NCBI RefSeq assembly: GCF_037102585.1 | Contig: NW_027043829.1 | Location: 682,001-746,000 of the forward strand | Reading direction: 5' to 3' | Length of the DNA stretch: 64,000 nucleotides | From: Saccharomycopsis crataegensis | Lineage: Eukaryota > Ascomycota > Saccharomycetes > Ascoideales > Saccharomycopsidaceae | In this document: one piece after another, positions 57,104 through 64,000 of the stretch | Position numbering within the stretch: the first letter of the stretch is position 1 | Layout of the letters: each line of letters begins with the position of its first letter | The notes under the pieces: generated by a model | The model's input: only the letters and a program-made list of their open reading frames with translations | Told to the model about the DNA's origin: nothing | The model's database searches: none | Translations under genes and position numbers: made by a program

Positions 57104-58972
57104 TTAAAGATATGGATTGGAATTTGATGAGCTGTATGCATTGGAAGAATTTTTTAGGTACGGGTTTGAAGTGTTTGAAGTGAAGGATCTATAAGGATTC
57201 AGAAAGGAAGAATCATCGTACGGATTCGATGAGATATTAAAATCTACACTTAGATTTCCACTCAACAAGTTACCAATTTGGGGTAATGGGTTATCCGATA
57301 AATCAATGTTTTTAAAATCAGCAACGGGTTCGTTCATGTACACCGAAGAGGCCCTGTTCAATTTCATGCGCTCTTTTCCACCAGCATTCTTGGAAGCCTT
57401 TGGGTTATGATTGAAAATATAAGCTGGAAGGTCTTGCTTTTCATGTTGCTGCTTGCTGATCTTAAAATCAGGGCTATCAAAAGACGATATATTGGATTTA
57501 ATTGAGGAGCGATCAGAAGAGGTAGAATATGCAACAGAAGCATGGTCGCCAAAATCAGGCGAGGATATTTTCTTGAATGAATTGGCTGGGTTATTGCTCC
57601 TAAGTAAACTTTCGTTTGATCTTTTGTAAAATGGATTTGCAGTTGTTTTTGGTTTGTCAAATTCACTTTTGAAGTAACTTTGCTTCTTGATTCTATCCCC
57701 GCCAAAATCTTGGTTCAAAGAAGAATTTTTTCCAATCTCCTTAATTTTTTTAGACTGATTTTCATCGGCTTTTCTAGGATATTCAATGAGTTCTGATTTA
57801 TCTCTAGGAAATAAATTTTTGGTGGGCGAAAAGATATTTGAAGATTGTGGTACCATTTCAATTGGTTTTTTAAAAGTTATATGTTTTGTGCCTTTTTTTG
57901 ATGAGTTTCCTATTGCAATTAATTGTTTTCTTGTTGAGAAATATTGTTTCGCAATTAGAGAATTATAGTCATTGTGCTCATTCAACTCGAGCTCCGAGTC
58001 ATCTAAAAGAGAGCCCCGTTCAGTTCTTGGGATAGCTAACTCCTTTATCAACACGGCTTTGGAATTTTCCGGTTCATCATTGAGCAAAGGCAATAACATT
58101 CTATTCAGTTGTTTTATCTGCTTTGATTGCTGTGGATGTATTTTGGAAGGTTCAATAGTATTAGGCAACTTATATTGAAATTCGCCTTGTTTTTTACAAT
58201 TGTTTTCATTCAAAGACACTGCAGAATAGGAGGACTCTGTCATATCGTAAACATCACTAGTAGGGGTTGCGATATTATTTCTTCTTGGAGTGGTAAATAA
58301 TGAATTATCATCTGTAGTAGACGATGATATTATACTTTCACCATCGCTGTTGTTATTCGAATTGTAATTGTTGCTATCTTTTATATTAGGTCTGTTTTGA
58401 AATTCTTGCATCATGACATTGAGTTGATCTTCATACTCATCCAAGCAATCAATGATCTGATGATACTTTTTTGTATTTTCACTGTAAACACTTGTTTCTT
58501 TTGTGGTGAGTATATGTGGTGGTTTTTGAGAGACCTTGAGATTTGATGCCGAGGGCATTTCGCTAAGCGGTCTAGCTATAATAGTTTGTGCTGTATCAAG
58601 ATGAGTGTTTGTATCTATTACTGTGTCTAAATCTTCTTGAATGATTCCTGATGCTGAACCTTCATCATTTTGTGAGGAGTGTTGAAAAGTATTGGTAATT
58701 CCATTAAGGTCATCGTCGCAACTATAGAGGTCGGCGCCGGCATTTTTGTTTCTTTGGAATAAAAGCTCCTTTTCCTTATAAAGATCATTTTGACCGTTAT
58801 TATTGAGAATATTGGTGGTGTTGTAAGGCGACGATGTTTCATTTCTCCAATCATTCAATAAATCTATTAACGAAGTATTATTCTCAAGGGTATCTTCTAT
58901 TGTCGCTCCTTGCTTCTGCTTCCCTTTCTTAGAATTATCAGTCTTCTTTCGGCCCCAATTCCATTTGACCAT
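57104..58972 (-). CDS. Unrecognised low-complexity protein with C-terminal NPY/NPYL motifs
   Basis: 622 residues from the ATG at 58972 (MVKWNWGRKKTDNSKKGKQK); the frame is open to 58990 but without ATG. I do not recognise it. It begins with a very basic patch containing Trp, possibly membrane-binding. The middle is Ser/Asn/Asp-rich and mostly disordered, with one helix-forming stretch (YHQIIDCLDEYEDQLNVMMQ, about residues 165-190). The last 45 residues repeat NPY-type tripeptides (SNPYDD, LNPYRS, SNPYLK, and SNPYL at the extreme end), plus NPFYKRS further in. NPx repeats suggest short docking motifs for endocytic or polarity adaptors. This is inference from sequence pattern only. Confidence 0.75.
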   Translation of the reverse strand: MVKWNWGRKKTDNSKKGKQKQGATIEDTLENNTSLIDLLNDWRNETSSPYNTTNILNNNGQNDLYKEKELLFQRNKNAGADLYSCDDDLNGITNTFQHSSQNDEGSASGIIQEDLDTVIDTNTHLDTAQTIIARPLSEMPSASNLKVSQKPPHILTTKETSVYSENTKKYHQIIDCLDEYEDQLNVMMQEFQNRPNIKDSNNYNSNNNSDGESIISSSTTDDNSLFTTPRRNNIATPTSDVYDMTESSYSAVSLNENNCKKQGEFQYKLPNTIEPSKIHPQQSKQIKQLNRMLLPLLNDEPENSKAVLIKELAIPRTERGSLLDDSELELNEHNDYNSLIAKQYFSTRKQLIAIGNSSKKGTKHITFKKPIEMVPQSSNIFSPTKNLFPRDKSELIEYPRKADENQSKKIKEIGKNSSLNQDFGGDRIKKQSYFKSEFDKPKTTANPFYKRSNESLLRSNNPANSFKKISSPDFGDHASVAYSTSSDRSSIKSNISSFDSPDFKISKQQHEKQDLPAYIFNHNPKASKNAGGKERMKLNRASSVYMNEPVADFKNIDLSDNPLPQIGNLLSGNLSVDFNISSNPYDDSSFLNPYRSFTSNTSNPYLKNSSNAYSSSNSNPYL

Positions 58973-61053
58973 TTTGATTGTAGTGAACACAGTAGGTTAA
59001 ATATGGCGAATAATTTACTCTTATTAGTGAGTAGCAACACTATCCAATTAATGATAAAGAGATCTAAGGTCAGTATATCCCTTTATTAATTGTAACTTTT
59101 TGGCAGTGACAAATCAATCATAAAAAAAGAAAAAAAAAATCTCAAAATCCAGTGAACGTAGGACAAATTTTAGAATATATATGAACCCATAGTTTCTATT
59201 CGGCTTCTAAGGCTTTTAGGGCGCTATGTAATTTAGAGTCTGCAATAGAGGTGCAAATTTCATTAAAGTTTGGCACATTGTTAAGATTCTCGACACAAAA
59301 TTCCGCTTGTCAAGATTTCCAAAGTTTAGGAGAGAAGGCGCTAGCACGCTAAGAGAAATCTGCGTCCCCCCGTTTATTACTCAAACCAGTAACAACAGGG
59401 CTTTTTTATGTGTCCATGTTGCATTGGCGTTATACTCATTCTAGAGGAGATTGCCAAACTGTTGGTGGTTAATGCGGTGGGGTGCTTGGTCAGCCATGTT
59501 GAGTCTTGTGATTATTATTTTTTGTGTACTCTCACGTCCCCCGTGACTGCGACTTGCCCAACATGACGGTCACTTCTGTGCAAACACCGCAAGGCATATA
59601 CTTGTCAACCTTGATATCATTGCCTCTTTATTGATTCAAGCCGTCTCTTCTGACTCAAACATTTGTAATATTGTCATTCGCAATTCGCAGTTGCTTGTGT
59701 GGTTTTTGAATTATTCTATTTTTAAATTCAAGGTCCACAGTACTGTGTTGTGGGTCGTTCTCCATTATCCATTATTCACTAATGGGTGGAGGATTGTCCG
59801 TACATTGATATAAACGTAAGTATATGTTTATAAGAATATTCTGGCTCAAAGACAACATAATCACAGTAATCTAAGCGTTGCAGCTTTCAGTCTTTTGCAA
59901 TAACTTGTATTATTATTGACATGCGCTTTAATAATTAAGCGGTGATAGATTTTTAATAGAGACTGATATTTGATATTTTTCTGAAACGCATTATGCCATT
60001 AATCATATAGTCTAATAGCAAATTTCGGATGATAGAGAGGGAGGAAGGGAAGAAAAATGAAAGCAAATCAGTTATTAAAATCTTTGTAAAATCTAAAGTG
60101 CACAAGGAGAACTAGCAACATTATTTCAGAAAGGAAAAAAAAAAAAAAGAGAGAAGAGCAAGTTAATGAGAATCAAAGCGGCTAAATCTTAAATATGACT
60201 CACAGTAGCTTGTTTTGATTTTTTCAAACGTTTTAAGATACAGCCCTCTTATAGTGACTTTATAAGATAATGCTTCATCATCGAGATTCAATTTTATTCT
60301 TTAGCGAAACAATGAGGGTCTTGAGCCTTTAGAGGTTTTATACAACTCCAAAGTTACAAGCAAGAATAACAAGCAAGGATTTAAATGAGAAATAAGATAA
60401 AAATAGCTGAAAATTTACATTCTTGGCTTCAAAGTAAATATCCAATCTCCAACTTCAAGTAATACGCAGAAAGGAAATTAGTGAGAATAAAGTAATAATG
60501 CGTCTACGCGAGGTATGTAAATGAACATTATTATTGCTTACATTCTTTTTTCTCTTTTTTCCACTTCTATTTTATTAGAATATTAGCTGCGTTAAGATTG
60601 TCATTAAAATTCTCCGGAATCATTGTATGATTATCAATAGAAAGGGTTTCTGCTTCAGAAATATCAGTTATAATGACACTTGCTACAAATGATATTGCTG
60701 AAAGAAATGATAAGAAATATACAAAAATACCTATTATTTCATAATCGACGTTAGATACTTTTCAAAAATATTATATAACTACTCATATTCAAGTGTTAAG
60801 CGAGAGTGAACGATTGTAAAAATATTCAATGGCAAGTCATGTGTCAATCATCATCAAAAAAAAAAACAAAAAAAAAAAAACGGCCTGTATGTGTGCCCTC
60901 ATCATATCGTTCACTATACTCTTTCCACAAATCATATTTATTCATAGTGACCTCTTTTTCAGGAGGCAAGAGACCCAGAGATAGGAAATATATTACATAC
61001 ACACTAAACAGGAAGCATAATTTAATCAATATATTGACACAACAATTTGAATA
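58973..61053. other. 2.1 kb gene-free region
   Basis: AT-rich and without a convincing frame on either strand. It flanks two divergent starts (58972 minus, 61054 plus) but is far longer than typical promoters here. A moderately GC-rich patch (59340-59480) and several A-tracts are the only structure I see. No tRNA A/B boxes, snRNA motifs or point-centromere elements were found by eye. Confidence 0.45.
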
Positions 61054-61503
61054 ATGTTTTGGACATCCGATATCCACAAGTATTTGAGGGCTCCGAAGAC
61101 CCTGAAGAATATAAATGATACTGAAAGCGTAACGCTTGGAAATTTCACTGGCTCACTGATTCAAGATAGATCAGAATCAAAGTCCTTGGATACCGAGGAT
61201 GAAATCAATTACATCTCCAAAGCCTTTTTTAATGTCAAGAATTTCATTTTCAAAATAATTGTTCCGGTAGTCCTATTGGCAACCTTTATTTTCTTGATCA
61301 ATTTACCAGCCGATACCCCAAGTTTCTATAGAAGCCCTGGACTAATATCATTTGAAGACCATGGAAATCACATCGTTAATCACAACGACGGGTTTTCTGA
61401 TGGTGTATTTACGGGTGGTTATGACTTAGACGATGACAAAGTTGATGGCGAATACAAAAGTGATGGAGATGGAGATAATGGAGACAAATGGATCATTGGT
61501 TAG
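61054..61503 (+). CDS. Small single-span membrane protein, hypothetical
   Basis: 149 residues, not recognised. A polar N-terminal 75 residues (MFWTSDIHKYLRAPKTLKNI at the start) are followed by one strong membrane span (IFKIIVPVVLLATFIFLINL, about 63-95). The acidic, Gly/Asp-rich tail of 50 residues holds a DGxxD-like run (DDDKVDGEYKSDGDGDNGDK). There is no signal peptide, so an N-in orientation is likely given the Lys before the span. It is isolated between a 2.1 kb gap and the convergent wall-protein gene. Coding status is supported by its ATG, composition and single clean span, but no homologue is known to me. Confidence 0.6.
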   Translation: MFWTSDIHKYLRAPKTLKNINDTESVTLGNFTGSLIQDRSESKSLDTEDEINYISKAFFNVKNFIFKIIVPVVLLATFIFLINLPADTPSFYRSPGLISFEDHGNHIVNHNDGFSDGVFTGGYDLDDDKVDGEYKSDGDGDNGDKWIIG

Positions 61504-61588
61504 GGAGGGTTGTTGTCTGGGCTTCAAGCTTTAAAATACTTTGCAGCTGCGCTCCCTCCTCCCCCTTTCTTTCTCTCTTTCTCTCTCT

Positions 61589-61624
<36 letters not shown>

Positions 61625-61944
61625 CTTTTAGATTTCACGCTGATTATTTTTTTATATTTGGGTTCCGGAATTTTACAATATTATCAAATGGCATTAATCT
61701 TGTCTTTGCTGTGCAATGATCAAATACTCAGAATGTGTAACAAGCACTTGTCAAAAGAAAAACAAGCTATTACAGAAATAATGTTACTTTCTACCGTTAT
61801 ATTGAAAAGGAAAGCCAAGGATATATTATGCATGGAGGAATCTCCTGGGGTCAAAAACAGAATGAAAAAAAGGAACAATATAAACGATGCAATATGTAAA
61901 CGAAATAATAAACTAAGAAAACTAAACAAAGCTAAAGCAATTAT
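61504..61944. other. Convergent 3' region with a TA run
   Basis: Holds CT-rich sequence and a (TA)n run at 61593-61621. A frame ending at 61948 (87 codons from ATG 61688) is judged fortuitous. Confidence 0.45.
61593..61621 (+). repeat. (TA)n dinucleotide run
   Basis: About fourteen TA units after a CT-rich tract, beyond the small membrane protein stop. Confidence 0.95.
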
Positions 61945-63132
61945 CTAAACTAGGAGTGTGGATATCAATAAAAGAATCAAAGTAAAAGGACTGAAGAAAT
62001 CAAAATTTGAGGCCAAATTAAGAGACGTAGTAGTTCTGTTACCAGAGTATGAGCTGTTTCCTGTTGTATAGGTGGTAAAAGTATTGGAAGTAGAGAGACC
62101 TTCAGAGGTGGTTTGAGAGGTTTCAAGTTCCTCTGTGGTTTGCTCAGTGGTGGTTAATAATGAAACATAAATAGTGTTGCAATCTGAATCAGCACAAACA
62201 GAGGTAGTCAAAACTTCAGTGACGATAGTCTCAGTTGCAATAGATAATGAGCTGGAAGAGGTGCTTTCAGTAACGTAAATAATAGTGTTATCATCATCAT
62301 CAGACAGGGTCAGTCCACTAACCTCGGTAGTGATAGTAATGACATTATCATCCTGATCGGTAGTTCCTGCAGCGGTTGTAGTCTTCACAGAGTTCAAGGT
62401 TTGTTCATTTTCAACGATAATTGTTTCAGTAACCACATTATTGGAAGAATCGGTGCTCTCCACAGTAGATTCATAAATAGTTTCGGTAACAACATCATTA
62501 TCAGTATCTTCAGTTTCACTGTGAGAAGTTGCGGTCACTGTGCTTCCAAGCATCATTGACGAAGCAGTTGTGGTGGTTAATGAGCCTGTCGCACCACTTG
62601 AAGCCTGAATGCTAGTGGTTCTCAAGGAAATTTTTGTTGCAGTGCCTCCCAATACTTCAGGCATGTATGAACTGATAATTTGGGAGGTATTGGTGACTGG
62701 TCTCAAAGTGAAATCTAAGGCCCCACTGCAGATACCAGTGTTTGTGGTAGCATAGACCTCAAAAGTATCATTATTAGTATCCTTTGGACAAGCAACAAAC
62801 ACAAAATCTTCATTATAGTGAAGATGTTCCCCAATAATATAGAAAATCGATGTACCGTTTTCGCCAGCAGTCAACAAGTCATTGTCGGAGACGATTAATT
62901 CCTCGTTTGTACCTTGAATTGAGGCTATACCATCATCACCTATTTCAAAACTCAAACGACCTCCTTCTCTAGACAAAACCAACGAACCGTTTACTGCTGC
63001 GAGAGGAAAAAGTTGAATTGCAGAGTTGATATCATATGTCGTAACTGCTATTAAGTTGAAGACCTGTGAATCAGCAACAGCCAATTGAACAATCAACATC
63101 AAATATGCAAGTATTAGGTGAACCACACTCAT
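61945..63132 (-). CDS. GPI-anchored cell wall protein, Ser/Thr-rich
   Basis: 395 residues. The signal peptide is MSVVHLILAYLMLIVQLAVA. The N-terminal domain of about 130 residues reads SQVFNLIAVTTYDINSAIQL, then VNGSLVLSREGG and CSGALDFTLRPV, which recalls the beta-rich modules of yeast wall proteins with a late Cys pair (FVACPKD and TGICSGA). From about residue 155 it is a Ser/Thr stalk with many TET/TVES motifs and SDDDDN. The C-terminus is hydrophobic after a short polar segment (LNLASNFDFFSPFTLILLLI), fitting a GPI signal. A structural or mannoprotein wall role is inferred. It does not share the N-terminal domain of the other wall protein at 22542-24221. Confidence 0.8.
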   Translation of the reverse strand: MSVVHLILAYLMLIVQLAVADSQVFNLIAVTTYDINSAIQLFPLAAVNGSLVLSREGGRLSFEIGDDGIASIQGTNEELIVSDNDLLTAGENGTSIFYIIGEHLHYNEDFVFVACPKDTNNDTFEVYATTNTGICSGALDFTLRPVTNTSQIISSYMPEVLGGTATKISLRTTSIQASSGATGSLTTTTASSMMLGSTVTATSHSETEDTDNDVVTETIYESTVESTDSSNNVVTETIIVENEQTLNSVKTTTAAGTTDQDDNVITITTEVSGLTLSDDDDNTIIYVTESTSSSSLSIATETIVTEVLTTSVCADSDCNTIYVSLLTTTEQTTEELETSQTTSEGLSTSNTFTTYTTGNSSYSGNRTTTSLNLASNFDFFSPFTLILLLISTLLV

Positions 63133-63564
63133 CTTTTTATTTTTTATTTTTTTGTATGCTAGTATTGAGAAATTATCCCGTGTAAACTAATATTATTATT
63201 CGCGAAAAAAAAGAAAACAAATGGAACATGGGGTACTTATATGGAGCGAAATTTATGGGGCTGGTCGGTTCATAGACGGGCCCGTTTCTGCATGTTGAAA
63301 AATGTGCTGATAGGAGTTCATGCAGAAGGCATTTTTGCTTAGCGAAAAATACTATGTTTGAAACACAGGCTCTGCGATTGAAGTTGAAAACCCAGAACCA
63401 GCAAAGTAATGGCTTATTATGATTAGAGATATTGGATATTTTCAAGTAGCATACGCACGTCTTCTTAGATTTACAAGATAGAGGAAAATCATGAAAAGTT
63501 AAGTAAAATATTCATTACACAAAGAAACAACTGAAAACATTTATATGAAGAGTTATTAATAAAT
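63133..63564. other. Intergenic, RPS25 3' end to wall-protein promoter
   Basis: 432 bases between the RPS25 3' end and the start of the wall protein, both on the minus strand. There is a GC patch GGGGCTGGTCGG near 63257 and GACGGGCCCG near 63275. No gene seen. Confidence 0.5.
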
Positions 63565-63888
63565 TTACTCAGCGGTAGCTCTGGTGTAAATCAATTGAGT
63601 GGAGTGCTTGGAAACCTTCTTGATCAAACCATCTCTTTCCAATTGAGCAATAGCAACTCTGGCCATAGAACCACCAATCTTAAGACGGTCAACCAAAACG
63701 GAAACAGAAACGTATCTGTAGGTTGGGACTTCCTTCAAAATACGGTCGTATTTTTCTTGATCCAAGACAACCAAGTGCTTAGCTCTGTCCTTGACAGACT
63801 TCTTGGACCACTTCTTCTTGGATTTCTTACCACCGGCCATAGCGGCAGCAGCCTTAGCGGCTTTAGACAATTGAATCTTTGGTGGCAT
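63565..63888 (-). CDS. RPS25: 40S ribosomal protein eS25
   Basis: Small-subunit protein near the head of the 40S, involved in IRES use and tRNA site contacts. The 107 residues match yeast Rps25 (108). The basic N-terminus is [20 protein letters not shown] then [20 protein letters not shown], and the winged-helix part has [20 protein letters not shown] and [19 protein letters not shown]. It is a single exon from its own ATG. Strong codon bias (GTC, AAG, TTG, AGA) fits high expression. Only 112 bases upstream are in the window. Confidence 0.98.
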   Translation of the reverse strand: MPPKIQLSKAAKAAAAMAGGKKSKKKWSKKSVKDRAKHLVVLDQEKYDRILKEVPTYRYVSVSVLVDRLKIGGSMARVAIAQLERDGLIKKVSKHSTQLIYTRATAE

Positions 63889-64000
63889 ACTGATAACTTG
63901 TTAGTATTCACATCAACTACTCTGAAGGTTGTTTATGATTTCGATTGCGGATATAAAGAGACTTCAACTAACGCTAATTCAACCACTTCTCTTCATATGG

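Noticed and set aside
58973-61053. Possible centromere in one of the gene-free gaps (also 20049-22541)
   Set aside because: No CDEI/CDEIII-like pair and no large inverted repeats were seen. The gaps are shorter than the regional centromeres known in CUG-clade yeasts.
61688-61948. 87-codon plus-strand frame running into the end of the wall-protein gene
   Set aside because: Lys/Asn/Ile composition typical of AT-rich non-coding sequence, position in a convergent 3' region and overlap with the neighbouring stop.

Overview
The window is a budding yeast chromosome segment (Saccharomycotina). It is AT-rich and compact, and almost every gene is a single exon with a Saccharomyces counterpart. There are no bacterial features. 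In-frame CTG codons fall where Ser or Thr is conserved in three independent proteins: Mrm2 residue 301, Nip7 residue 76 and Arp2 residue 336. CTG is rare or absent in conserved genes; I saw none in the 1,074 codons of ILS1. This points to the CUG-Ser clade (Candida/Debaryomyces/Metschnikowia type), so every Leu written for CTG in a standard translation should probably be read as Ser.

Layout, left to right. Positions 1-14,300: malate synthase with a peroxisomal tail, TAF2, the SUN-like protein SLP1, a four-span membrane protein, and mitoribosomal RSM23. Positions 14,700-20,100: NIP7, a 1.6 kb divergent gap with intron-like signals, mitochondrial MRM2, and a Pho85-type cyclin. Positions 20,100-26,800 are accessory-like: a 2.5 kb gap between convergent genes, a GPI-anchored Ser/Thr-rich cell wall protein, and a long divergent gap holding a decayed copia-type gag remnant. 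Positions 26,800-36,800: histidine acid phosphatase with a Pho4-type site, iron permease FTR1, sterol oxidase ERG25 with Upc2-type sites, a Kex2-processed Psg1-like protein, and RPE1. Positions 37,100-47,000: ALB1, a peroxisomal ACAD11-type acyl-CoA dehydrogenase, TRM61, an unknown mitochondrial membrane protein, LSM1 (split by a 72-nt intron), ARP2 and MPS1. Positions 47,600-64,000: ILS1, SET1, ORC6, an unknown low-complexity protein, a 2.1 kb gene-free stretch, a small one-span protein, a second GPI-type wall protein and RPS25.

Genes are not grouped by function, but several promoters carry the expected control elements. PAC/RRPE boxes lie before NIP7, ALB1 and TRM61; MCB boxes before ORC6 and MPS1; a Gcn4 site before ILS1; sterol/hypoxia elements before ERG25; and a Pho4 E-box before the phosphatase. 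Malate synthase and the dehydrogenase both end in PTS1 signals and so point to peroxisomal carbon metabolism.

I found no tRNA, rRNA, CRISPR array or convincing novel multi-gene system. The most useful observations are the CUG-Ser evidence, the LSM1 gene structure, the peroxisomal dehydrogenase, the possible spliced gene near 16.3 kb, and several lineage-specific proteins of unknown function. All identifications rest on recognised motifs and remembered family sequences; no search was run.
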